Source: Opitutaceae bacterium
GTDB taxonomy: Bacteria; Verrucomicrobiota; Verrucomicrobiia; Opitutales; Opitutaceae
NCBI GenBank assembly: GCA_005792355.1
Contig: SXSC01000171.1
Coordinates: 1-43,679 of the forward strand
Direction of reading: 5' to 3'
DNA: 43,679 nt
Positions 1-8,300 of this stretch are shown one piece after another (within the stretch, counting starts at the first letter, position 1; each line of letters starts with the position of its first letter). Position numbers and translations under genes: made by a program. The notes under the pieces were generated by a model that ran no database searches, was not told where the DNA came from, and was given only the letters and a program-made list of their open reading frames with translations.

Positions 1-2
1 AA

Positions 3-245
3 GTCACCGTGGCCATCTCGGTCGACGCCAAGGGAGCCGTGACGAAGGCCAATGTCGTCAACAGCAGCAATTTTGAGTTCAACGAGGCGACCCTCGCCGC
101 GATCAAAAAGTGGACCTTCACGCCGGCGCTGAAGGACGGCCGGCCGGTGGCGGCCCAGTTGAAGCAGACGTTCTACTTCAGCGTGCGGGACCAAGCCGAG
201 GTCACCACCAAGACGATGTTGGCGGGCAGCCCGAGCTCGCGGTAG
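3..245 (+). CDS. TonB-family energy transducer, C-terminal domain (5' end outside window)
   Basis: The reading frame is open from the first bases of the window to a TAG at 243-245, giving about 80 residues. They match the C-terminal domain of TonB-family proteins: a beta strand with VAISVDAKGAVTKA, then FNEATLAAIKKWTFTPALKDGRPV and a final strand ending LKQTFYFSV. In the family this periplasmic domain contacts the TonB box of outer-membrane receptors and passes on energy from ExbB/ExbD. The four TonB-dependent receptors later in the window are plausible clients, but this cannot be read from the sequence. The N-terminal membrane anchor and proline-rich linker lie before the window. The tail after the last strand (DQAEVTTKTMLAGSPSSR) is unremarkable. 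The GTG at 9 is an internal valine, not a start. Confidence 0.8.
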   Translation, partial: VTVAISVDAKGAVTKANVVNSSNFEFNEATLAAIKKWTFTPALKDGRPVAAQLKQTFYFSVRDQAEVTTKTMLAGSPSSR

Positions 246-385
246 TCCGCATCTTTCCCAACACAGCTCAGGGTCGCAACCAAACCCAGACATTTAACAG
301 GAGATAACGGAGGCAACAGAGAAAAAGCCCAGAGAAACAGCCCTTCTCCGTTCTCTCCGTTTCCTTCTGGGAGAATCAGTGGTTT

Positions 386-504
386 GAAATCGTCGCGAAC
401 GTGACCAAAATGCAGGACCGCCCACAGATTCAGAAAGGCCACAGATGCTGAGGCGGACATCCGGCCATCTGCGGTCTCTCTGAATCTGCGGGAGGCCTCG
501 CCCG
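386..504. repeat. Palindromic repeat R1, copy A
   Basis: The element contains a 27-nt left arm (421-447, starting CCCACAGATTCAGAAAGGCC) and a 27-nt right arm (466-492) that form a long imperfect hairpin around an 18-nt loop. Flanking sequence is shared with copy B at 13287-13405 in opposite orientation: both carry CCGGGCGAGGC-type sequence on one side and a CGACGATTT-type sequence on the other, so the repeat unit is about 120 bp, longer than the hairpin. A half copy lies at 5085-5111. This resembles REP/BIME or a MITE-like element; no transposase is visible. Confidence 0.75.
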
Positions 505-507
505 GAA

Positions 508-580
508 ATATTTCGCTGCGGCAGGAGGCCGCCTTTTCGGCAGATGTCCCAAGGCCCTGAGCGGAGTCGAAGGGCAACCC
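508..580 (+). repeat. Dispersed repeat R2 (GGCCCTGAGCGGAGTCGAAG core), copy 1
   Basis: The segment reads AGGCCGCCTTTTCGGC followed by CAAGGCCCTGAGCGGAGTCG and AAGGGCAACC. A similar segment occurs on the other strand at about 27810-27872. The core resembles a short interspersed sequence seen in many unrelated bacterial genomes that gives translated peptides like QGPERSRRA. It directly follows R1 copy A. Function unknown. Confidence 0.55.
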
Positions 581-686
581 TCCTCCGGCGGACAAGCTGG
601 GTCACTGCCCAGAAGTCGAAACGTCCGTCGTCTCGACTTTCCGGCAAGCACGACCAAGGACAACACGGAGCCGGTCCGGGCAGAGT

Positions 687-757
687 CAAAAAGATGGCGG
701 GTAAAAAAATGCCAACCCCGTTGCCGCGGATTCCATCTTTTACCCGCCATCTTTTTG
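687..757. repeat. Perfect 20-bp inverted repeat with 31-nt spacer
   Basis: Left arm CAAAAAGATGGCGGGTAAAA (687-706) and right arm TTTTACCCGCCATCTTTTTG (738-757) are exact reverse complements. The arms end in A/T runs, so transcription either way would give a strong hairpin beside a U-rich tract. It could be a MITE-like remnant or a bidirectional terminator between the TonB-family gene and K1. Confidence 0.75.
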
Positions 758-886
758 CCAACAGCTTGTCTGCCTGAATTTCTGTGGGCAAACACGAGCG
801 GCTGAATCGCGCCAGAGATTCGAAAAACAGTCGTAGCCTTGCCACCCGCACTCACCGCCGAATAGTATCTCCACCCTGCCATTGAA

Positions 887-914
887 CATTGGTCATTGGT
901 CAGTGGTCATTGGT
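887..914 (+). repeat. Tandem heptamer repeat CATTGGT x4 upstream of K1
   Basis: Four head-to-tail units (CATTGGT, CATTGGT, CAGTGGT, CATTGGT) run from 887 to 914 and a partial fifth follows. The array ends 33 bp before the proposed K1 start at 948. It is why a longer frame from 882 gives the low-complexity peptide MNIGHWSVVIGHFP, and a main reason to reject that start. Heptamers of this kind are short variable repeats; any effect on expression is unknown. Confidence 0.7.
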
Positions 915-947
915 CATTTCCCCAATTTCCCGCACCGTTTCCCGCCC

Positions 948-3920
948 ATGAGTTCCGACGAAACCGTTTTTGCCGAGGCGCGGGCCCTGCCGGCCACCGA
1001 ACGCGGCGCCTTCCTCGGGAAGATGTGCGCGGAGGATCCGGCCCAGCGCGTCCGGGTGGAGGAACTGCTCGCCGGCTTCGCGGAGGCCGAACGCGCCCTG
1101 CCCACGGCCTTCGTCCCACGCGAGACCAAGTCGCCTGAGGAAAAACCCAGCGACAAGATAGGCCGCTACAAGCTCCTCCAGAAAATCGGCGAGGGTGGCT
1201 GTGGCGTCGTGTGGATGGCCGAGCAGGAAGAGCCCGTGCGGCGTCGCGTGGCGCTAAAGGTCATCAAGCTCGGCATGGACACGAAGGAGGTGATCGCGCG
1301 CTTCGGGGCCGAGCGGCAGGCGCTCGCGCTGATGGATCATCCCAACATCGCCAAAGTTTTCGATGCCGGCGCGACCGACACCGGCCGGCCGTATTTCGTG
1401 ATGGAGCTCGTGCGCGGTGTGCCGATCACGCGCTATTGCGACGAGGCCAATCTTTCGACCGCGGACCGTCTGGCGCTCTTCAGTCAAGTGTGTCACGCGA
1501 TCCAGCACGCGCACGAAAAAGGCATCGTCCATCGCGATATCAAACCGTCGAACATCCTCATCGCCCAGCACGACCACCTCGCCGTGCCCAAGGTGATCGA
1601 CTTCGGTATCGCCAAGGCCACGCAGGGCCGGCTCACGGATGCGACGCTGTTCACGGCGTTCGAGCAGTTCATCGGCACGCCGGCGTACATGAGCCCCGAG
1701 CAGGCCGAGTTCAGCGGCCTGGAGGTCGATACGCGCAGCGACGTCTATTCGCTCGGCGTGCTCCTCTACGAATTGCTCGCCGGCCGCCCGCCGTTTGATC
1801 CGAAGAGCCTGCAGCAGGCCGGGCTCGACGAGATCCGCCGTATCATCCGTGAGGTCGATCCTCCGCGGCCCTCCACGCGCCTGAGCACCCTCGCCGCCGC
1901 CGATCGCACGGCGCTTGCGAAGCTCCGCGGTGCCGCGCCCACCCAACACTCCACGCAGCTAAGCGGCGACCTCGATTGGATCGTGATGCACTGTCTCGAG
2001 AAGGATCGCGCGCGCCGTTACGCCACCGCGAGCGATCTCGCGTTCGACCTCGGCCGGCACCTCCGCCACGAGCCGGTCGTCGCTCGTCCGCCGAGCGTGG
2101 CCTATCGCACCAGAAAATTCCTCCGCCGCCACCGGCTCCCGGTCGCAGTAGGCGCGCTGGTGATTGCCGGGATGATCGCCAGCGCGGTGGTCTCCGTCGG
2201 CCTGCTGTCGGGCGGTGGCCCCGGCTCGCCTTCCCGGCCCGCCGCCGAAAAATCCATCGCCGTGCTCCCGTTCACCAATCGCAGCACGGAACAGGAAAAC
2301 GAGTTCTTCACCGACGGCTTTCACGACAACATCCTGACGAGCCTCACGAGCATCGGCCAACTCCAGGTGGTCCCTGGCAGATCGGTGATGGAATACCGCG
2401 GCACGAAGAAGAAGATCCCGCAGATCGCGCGCGAGCTCAACGTCGCCTACGTGCTGGAGGGGAGCGTGCAACGCGCGGGCAACACCGTGCGCATCACCGG
2501 CAAGCTCATTCGCGCGGCAATGGACGAGCAGGTTTGGGCGAAAAATTTCGATCGCGAAATGTCGGCGGCGGGCTACTTCGCCGTCCAGTCCGAGCTGGCC
2601 CAGGCCATCGCAGGTGAACTCAAGGCGGCGATTTCACCCCAGGAAAAGGACCTCCTGGCGCGGCGACCGACGGAAAACATCGCCGCCCTTGATCTCTACC
2701 TCAAGGCGCGGGCGGTGAGGCGTAGCGGCACGCGCGCCGATTTTCAAAATCGAGAGCGGTGGCTCCAAACGGCCGTGGATCTTGATCCGACCTTCGCGAT
2801 GGCGTGGGGTGAACTGGCGGTGGTGCACTCGGAAATCAGCGCGGCGAGTCACGACCTGACTCCGGCCCGACTGGCGAAGGCGAAGGCGGCCATCGAACGT
2901 GCGCTCGCGCTCGCGCCGGAATCACCGGAGGTGATCCGCTCGGCCGGCGTCCATTACCAATTCGGACTGAATGATCCGGCTCGTGCGAGCGAGCAGTTCG
3001 AGAAGTTGCTGCGGCTCCAACCGAACGATATGGAGACGCTCGGTCGGCTTGGCACCCTACAGTTCATTCAGGGCCGGTGGCCCGAAACGATTGCCACTCA
3101 TCGGACCGCGACGTTGCTCTACCCGAGTAATGCCGACTACGCCGGCGCGCTCGCGGGGATCTACGGGCGGGTCCGTCGCTTCGAGGAGGCGATCGCTGAG
3201 GGACGCCGTGCGATTCGGCTCCGGCCGGGCCGCTGGGAGGATGCCGTCGAACAAGCGCGGCTGCTGTATTGTGCCACAGGCTCAACGCGGGAAATGGAAG
3301 AACTGCTCGCCCGACTGGAAGCGCGCACGCCACAACCGCCCGAGATGGCTCGGCTGCACATGGAGCTGGCCTCGTGGCGCAAGGATTACGTTGAATACTT
3401 GCGGTTGGACGGGGCCCGGCCCTCCACCATTGAAGACCCGGGGGCACAGACGCATTCACTATCGAGGTCCGACCACACCGCAATCGAGGTGGCGGAAGTT
3501 CTCTGCGACTTGGGCGACAAGGAGGGTGTGCGCGCCCGGCTGGGGGACCTTTCGGCGAGGTTGCGCGCGAGGCTGGAACTCGACCCCACCAACACCCAGC
3601 TCCTCCGACAAGGCGCGGTCGTCGAGGCCATTTTGGGAAACAAGGATGAGGCGCTGCGGCGGATTACCCTGGCCGCGGAGATTATTCCGGAGGCCAGCAA
3701 CGCCTTCATGGGCGTGTCGATTAGCGGAGTGCGCGCCCGAGTCTACGCTTGGATCGGTGACAAGGATCGCGCCATCGACGAAATTGCCCGGCTACTGCGA
3801 ATCCCGAGCAGTCTGAATGTTCACCTGCTAAGAGTGGAGCCGGCCTATGCCTCGCTGCGCGGCGACCCGCGCTGGGAGGCGCTGCTCGCCGACCCGAAGA
3901 ACAACGCGCCGCTGTTCTGA
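948..3920 (+). CDS. Transmembrane Ser/Thr protein kinase K1 with TolB-like and TPR domains
   Basis: A 990-residue protein. Residues 1-60 form a short helical module with ERGAFLGKMC. Residues 72-375 are a eukaryotic-type kinase: glycine loop GEGGCG (81-86), ATP-binding K104, HRDIKPSN with catalytic D197, and DFG at 218-220, followed by GTPAYMSPEQ. All catalytic residues are present, so it should be active. A single membrane span lies near 398-420. Residues 435-535 resemble the TolB amino-terminal/FlgO-like module (KSIAVLPFTN, then YVLEGSVQR), and TPR-like helices fill 570-980. The kinase is presumably cytosolic and the C-terminal part periplasmic, acting as a sensor or scaffold (inference). 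The ATG at 948 is chosen because the longer frame from 882 is translated repeat. It lies upstream of an ECF sigma gene and three paralogous kinases. Confidence 0.9.
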   Translation: MSSDETVFAEARALPATERGAFLGKMCAEDPAQRVRVEELLAGFAEAERALPTAFVPRETKSPEEKPSDKIGRYKLLQKIGEGGCGVVWMAEQEEPVRRRVALKVIKLGMDTKEVIARFGAERQALALMDHPNIAKVFDAGATDTGRPYFVMELVRGVPITRYCDEANLSTADRLALFSQVCHAIQHAHEKGIVHRDIKPSNILIAQHDHLAVPKVIDFGIAKATQGRLTDATLFTAFEQFIGTPAYMSPEQAEFSGLEVDTRSDVYSLGVLLYELLAGRPPFDPKSLQQAGLDEIRRIIREVDPPRPSTRLSTLAAADRTALAKLRGAAPTQHSTQLSGDLDWIVMHCLEKDRARRYATASDLAFDLGRHLRHEPVVARPPSVAYRTRKFLRRHRLPVAVGALVIAGMIASAVVSVGLLSGGGPGSPSRPAAEKSIAVLPFTNRSTEQENEFFTDGFHDNILTSLTSIGQLQVVPGRSVMEYRGTKKKIPQIARELNVAYVLEGSVQRAGNTVRITGKLIRAAMDEQVWAKNFDREMSAAGYFAVQSELAQAIAGELKAAISPQEKDLLARRPTENIAALDLYLKARAVRRSGTRADFQNRERWLQTAVDLDPTFAMAWGELAVVHSEISAASHDLTPARLAKAKAAIERALALAPESPEVIRSAGVHYQFGLNDPARASEQFEKLLRLQPNDMETLGRLGTLQFIQGRWPETIATHRTATLLYPSNADYAGALAGIYGRVRRFEEAIAEGRRAIRLRPGRWEDAVEQARLLYCATGSTREMEELLARLEARTPQPPEMARLHMELASWRKDYVEYLRLDGARPSTIEDPGAQTHSLSRSDHTAIEVAEVLCDLGDKEGVRARLGDLSARLRARLELDPTNTQLLRQGAVVEAILGNKDEALRRITLAAEIIPEASNAFMGVSISGVRARVYAWIGDKDRAIDEIARLLRIPSSLNVHLLRVEPAYASLRGDPRWEALLADPKNNAPLF

Positions 3921-4246
3921 GGAGTTTTCCGGCAGTTTTCCGCGCGGAGCGGAAAACCAAGGCCACGGTCGGCGGCCAGCTTGAGTTCATGTGGCCTAAA
4001 ACGAAATCGTTGGGCGGTTTTGTAATCAGCCCCGAGATTTCGCACCGCTTATCTTGAGGGCTCCGAGGTGGGGCCGGTTCTCCGAACCGGCCTTGATTTC
4101 CAAACGATTCACCGGCTCGAAGGAGGCCGGCTCGGAGAGCCAGCCCCACCTCGGAGAGTGGCTCAAAACAAGATCTCCGACAATATCATCGCCCAGCTCC
4201 GACTTGGGAGTTGAACGTTGAGCGTTGAATGTTCCGCTTTGTCCCC
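3921..4246. other. 326-bp intergenic region with a palindromic repeat
   Basis: No gene is seen between K1 and the sigma-factor gene. The stretch holds a GC-rich palindromic element (4061-4156) and, at 4211-4232, an irregular tandem of GTTGAACG/TTGAGC/GTTGAATG units directly before the sigma-factor start. Confidence 0.6.
4061..4156. repeat. Palindromic intergenic element (CTCCGAGGTGGGGC arms)
   Basis: CTCCGAGGTGGGGC at 4061-4074 is the exact reverse complement of GCCCCACCTCGGAG at 4143-4156. Internal segments GGTTCTCCGAACCGGCC and GGCCGGCTCGGAGAGCC add nested hairpins. A related unit with the core GAGGTGG and a GCCCGTTG hairpin occurs at 12197-12232. This looks like a REP-type dispersed palindrome. 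Confidence 0.7.
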
Positions 4247-4846
4247 ATGAGTGACGCCCCTCCGCCTCCGGAACCCGCTCCCGGCGACCTCTCCCTCCTG
4301 CTGCACCGCGCCGACTCCGGCGACGCGCAGGCTGCCGACCAGATCCTCCCGCTGGTTTACTCCGAACTCCGCAAACTCGCCGCGGCGAAGATGGCGCGCG
4401 AGTCCGCCGGCCAGACGCTCCAGCCGACCGCGCTCGTCCACGAAGCGTGGCTGCGGCTCGGCGGCGACGCGCAGCCGGTGTGGAAGAACCGCGCGCACTT
4501 TTTCGCCGCGGCGGCGGAGGCCATGCGACGGATCCTGATTGAGAACGCCCGCCGCCGCCGCGCGCTCCGCCACGGCGGCGAACTGGAAAAAGTCAGCGCC
4601 AACGCCACCGGTTTCGATGTCGCTTCGCCTGCGGCCGACGACGAACTCCTGCTCGTCCACGAGGCGCTCGATGGCCTCGCCGCCCACGACGCGCACCTCG
4701 CCGAAACGGTGAAGCTGCACCAGTTCGTCGGCCTCACCCTGTTGGAAATCGCTGAAACCCGCGGCGTTTCCACCCGCACCGTCGAACGCGACTGGGCCTA
4801 CGCCCGCGCGTGGCTGTTCAACGAGATCGGGCGACTGAGCAAGTGA
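4247..4846 (+). CDS. ECF-family RNA polymerase sigma factor (sigma-70 X6 / kinase-associated type)
   Basis: A 199-residue two-domain sigma factor. Region 2 spans about 15-110 (LPLVYSELRKLA, then QPTALVHEAWLRLGG, then WKNRAHFFAAAAEAMRRILI). Region 4 at about 135-195 has a helix-turn-helix (LLEIAETRGVSTRTVERDWA). The pattern fits the family often annotated sigma-70 X6 / TIGR02999, common near Ser/Thr kinases in planctomycetes and verrucomicrobia. The DAED-like acidic stretch of region 2.2 is replaced by QPTA, leaving T61 as a possible phospho-acceptor. No anti-sigma factor gene is adjacent; kinases K1 and K2 flank it instead. ATG 4247 is preferred over ATG 4229, which sits in repeat sequence. 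Its closest relative here is the sigma factor at 14832: 64 of 86 residues identical over region 2 by hand count. Confidence 0.9.
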   Translation: MSDAPPPPEPAPGDLSLLLHRADSGDAQAADQILPLVYSELRKLAAAKMARESAGQTLQPTALVHEAWLRLGGDAQPVWKNRAHFFAAAAEAMRRILIENARRRRALRHGGELEKVSANATGFDVASPAADDELLLVHEALDGLAAHDAHLAETVKLHQFVGLTLLEIAETRGVSTRTVERDWAYARAWLFNEIGRLSK

Positions 4847-5384
4847 GGGGTTTCGCCGCGGGCCCCGGCCGACGCCGCCGCAACTGAACGGATTTGGCGT
4901 GTCTGGGTGAGAAAAGTTTCGAATCCGTGGGACGATGCTGGGATCCTCTCCGCAGTCACCGCTCGGCGTTCTGCGTCGGGCTTTTTTGCCAACCCTCTTT
5001 TTGCCGTCTCAACGATGCTGAAACAACCAGGAACCAAGACCAATCCCATGACAGAGGAATGGGGACAGAGGAATGAAGGACACTCCCACAGATTCAGAAA
5101 GACCACAGATGCGGTGCGAAACCCACCGTCTGCGGGTGGCTGCCGTCGCTCTGTGCCCTCGGATTGGAGCTCCGTGCGCTCCGTGAAAAAGAATTCCGAA
5201 AACTTGTCGGGTTTGGACTCGAAATTTCGCTTTGGACAGCACCGGTGAGTTTCCCGGCCGCATTTTTCCTCCTGTCAACTCACTACGCGACCCTTGTCTC
5301 CATGCCCAATCGTCCCACGCTGTTTCCGCCCCCCCGCTTGCCGCCGACGCCCGCTCGGCCGCACGCGCCCTCCCACCCCTCCCC
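4847..5384. other. 538-bp intergenic region between sigma factor and K2
   Basis: No credible gene. It contains a two-unit tandem of GACAGAGGAATG (5050-5061 and 5064-5075), a half copy of R1 (5085-5111), and pyrimidine-rich sequence leading to the K2 ATG at 5385. A frame open from 5232 joins K2, but its first 51 codons have no recognisable protein character. Confidence 0.55.
5085..5111. repeat. R1 half copy C
   Basis: The 27-nt left arm of R1 is almost intact here (CCCACAGATTCAGAAAGACC then ACAGATG). The expected right arm is missing or decayed; the next 50 bp only weakly recall it (CCGTCTGCGGGTGG). Compare the full copies at 386-504 and 13287-13405. Confidence 0.7.
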
Positions 5385-8300
5385 ATGAATCGAGACAAAG
5401 AAGTGTTCACCGGCGCACTCGCGCTCACCGGCGCGGAACGCGCGGCCTATTTGGAGAAGGCCTGCGCCGGTGACGCCGCGCTGGCCGAACGGATCGATGC
5501 GTTGCTGCGCGCCCACGACCTCGCGCAGAGTTTTCTCACGTCGCCGCCCACTCAGCAGATGGCCGCCTCCCCCGAGGAAAAACCCAGCGACAAGATCGGC
5601 CGCTACAAACTCCTCGAAAAAATCGGCGAAGGCGGCTGCGGCGTCGTCTGGATGGCCGAACAGGAGGTGCCCGTCCGCCGCCGCGTCGCGCTCAAAGTGA
5701 TCAAGCTCGGCATGGACACCAAGTCCGTCGTCGCCCGCTTCGAGGCCGAGCGCCAGGCACTCGCGCTGATGGACCACCCGAATATCGCGAAGGTCTTCGA
5801 CGCCGGCACGACCGACCTCGGCCGGCCGTTTTTTGTCATGGAACTCGTGCGGGGAATTCCGATCACGCGCTATTGCGACGACAACAATCTTTCCACCGAG
5901 CAACGGCTGCAGCTCTTCATCTCCGTCTGTCAAGCGATCCAGCACGCGCACCAGAAGGGGATTATCCATCGCGACATCAAGCCGTCGAACATCCTCGTCG
6001 CGCAGCACGACGACATTGCCGTCGCCAAGGTGATCGATTTCGGCATCGCCAAGGCGACGCAGGGCCGCCTCACCGATGCCACGGTGTTCACCGCGTTCGA
6101 GCAGTTCATCGGCACGCCGGCCTACATGAGCCCGGAGCAGGCCGAGTTCAGCGGCCTCGATGTCGACACCCGCAGCGACGTCTACTCGCTCGGCGTCCTC
6201 CTCTACGAGTTGATCACCGGCAAGCCGCCGTTCGATCCCAAGAGCATGCAGCAGGCCGGACTCGACGAAATCCGCCGGATCATCCGCGAAGTCGAACCGC
6301 CGCGGCCCTCGGCGCGATTAAGCACCCTCGCACTCTCGGACCGCACCGTCCTCGCCAAGCTCCGCGGCACGCTGCCCAACCAACTCTCCACCGAGCTGAG
6401 CGGCGACCTCGACTGGATCGTGATGAAGTCGCTCGAGAAGAACCGCACGCGCCGTTACGAGAGCGCGAGTGCGTTCGCGCTCGATGTGTCGCGCCACCTG
6501 AGCAATGAGGCGGTCGTCGCGCGTCCGCCGAGCCAGGCGTATCTGCTGCAAAAACTGATCCGCCGCCACCGGATCGCGTTTGCGACCGCGGCCGCCATCG
6601 GCGTCGTGCTTGTGCTCGGCGCCGCCGTGAGCACGTGGCAGGCGATTCGCGCCACGCGCGCCGAGCGCGAGGCGATGCAAGCGCAGCAACTCGCCACCGC
6701 CTCTGAGAAAACCGCGCGACGCGGCGAGCAGGAACAGGCCCGCCTGCGGGGAGTGGAATCCGATCTCCGCGGACGTGCCGAAGCGCAGGCGCTCACGATG
6801 CGCCGGCAGTCCTACGCCAGCGACATGAACCTTGTGCAGCAGGCCCTCGCCATCGACAACCTCGGCCGCGCGCAGGTGCTGCTCAACCGCCAGCGCCCGA
6901 AGCCCGGCGAAACCGACCTCCGCGGCTGGGAATGGCGCTACCTCTGGCAGTTCTGCCGGAGCGAGGCGGCCTGGAGCCTGTCGGACAAACCGATTCGAGG
7001 GCAGCTCTCGGTATCCGCCGACGGAAACTGGCTCGCGATCTCCGGCCCGGATGCGGGCCTCTGGAATCTCCGCACGCACCAGCCTTCGCCGCTGCCCGTT
7101 CCCGTCGGGGAGCAGATCGAGAACGCGGTTTTTTCGCCTGCGGGAACCTGGCTTCTCATCCGTTCGAGCAAACCAAAGAACTCCGAGAGTGCGCGGGTGA
7201 TCGTGTGGAATGTCACCACGCAGCAGGTCGTGCCGCTGCCCGCGCCCGCCGGGACCGCGGTCGTGCGCGCGGCCTTCTCCCCCGTCGAACCCTGGCTGCT
7301 GTTTCAAACGCGCAGCCCGAACGACCCAGCGAGCGCGCACATGACCTTGTGGAACTTCACCACGCGGCAGGTCGTGCGGGATTGGCCGATCGCACAGGGC
7401 ATCAGCGGGCCCAACGTCATTTCGAGCGACGGAACGATCTTTTTCACCACCCAGGTCCGCGAAGTGGCGTTCTGGCACGTCGCCACGGGGGAAGTGCTGC
7501 AAAAATTTTCCCACCTCGGCGGAGCCGCAATCAGGTTCACCCCGGACTGCCGCCTGGTGGCGATTGAAGGCTGGGAAGGATCCGTCCGGGTCGCCGAGGT
7601 GGCGTCGGGCCGGGAACTCTGGACGGCCAAGGTCGCCGCCGAGCATATCCCTGCGATGCGTTTCTCGCCCGATGGAACGATCCTCGCCACCGCCACCTCC
7701 GGCGCCGAAACGGCGATTCATCTTTGGGACGCAGCCACGGGCCGCATGCTCGGCAGCCTCAACGGCCACCGCAGCACCGTAAGCCGACTCGTTTTCTGGC
7801 CCGATGGCAAAACCCTGGCTTCGGCAGGGCAAGACCAGACGATCAGGATCTGGGATGTCGACACCCGGCAACTTAAACGGACGCTGCGCGGGCATCAGAG
7901 CCCGGTGACCTCGCTTGAGTTGCTGCCGGACAAGACCACGCTTGTGAGTTCGGCCGGCGATGACGCCGTGTTGTTTTGGGATACCACCATTCCCCGGGCG
8001 CCCGGCGCTTACAGCCGGCTTGATTCCCAGACCATGGACTGGGCCTTTGCACCCGACAGCCAATCCGTCATCACCGTGGACTTGGAGGGCCGCAAGGTGC
8101 AACGTTGGCGCGGCCGCGATTTCGCCGATCAGGAGAGCGTCTTTACCGCCCCCTCGCTCACTCCTAAATCCGGTTCGTTCCGTCTGGCGAGTGACCCTCC
8201 CTTCCTGGCTTTCGCACAGCCCGACGGGCACATCGAAGTGTGGAACTGGCAGCGCGGAGCGCGGGAGCGCGTTCTCGCCACCCCCGCGGCCCGGGTGCTG

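Larger units (their letters stand above)
246..947. other. 702-bp intergenic region packed with repeats
   Basis: No convincing gene lies between the TonB-family gene and kinase K1; short frames here are low-complexity. The stretch is a patchwork of repeats: AACGGAG/CTCCGTT-type sequence near 300-365, palindromic element R1 copy A (386-504), element R2 (508-580), a perfect 20-bp inverted repeat (687-706 with 738-757) and a heptamer tandem repeat just upstream of K1 (887-914). No sigma-70-like promoter was recognised with confidence. Confidence 0.6.

Noticed and set aside
887..914. Considered as a CRISPR-like array
   Set aside because: The repeat unit is only 7 bp with no spacers and no cas genes nearby; it is a simple tandem repeat.
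4057..4160. Considered as a tRNA or structured RNA gene
   Set aside because: The nested hairpins do not form a cloverleaf, there is no T-loop GTTCRA sequence, and the mirrored arms fit a palindromic repeat. I saw no tRNA-like sequence anywhere in the gaps.
6318..8231. A 637-codon minus-strand open frame inside K2
   Set aside because: Antisense to the kinase tail and propeller; composition-biased with no recognisable motif. The same applies to long minus-strand frames within K3 and K4 (for example 17212-18918).
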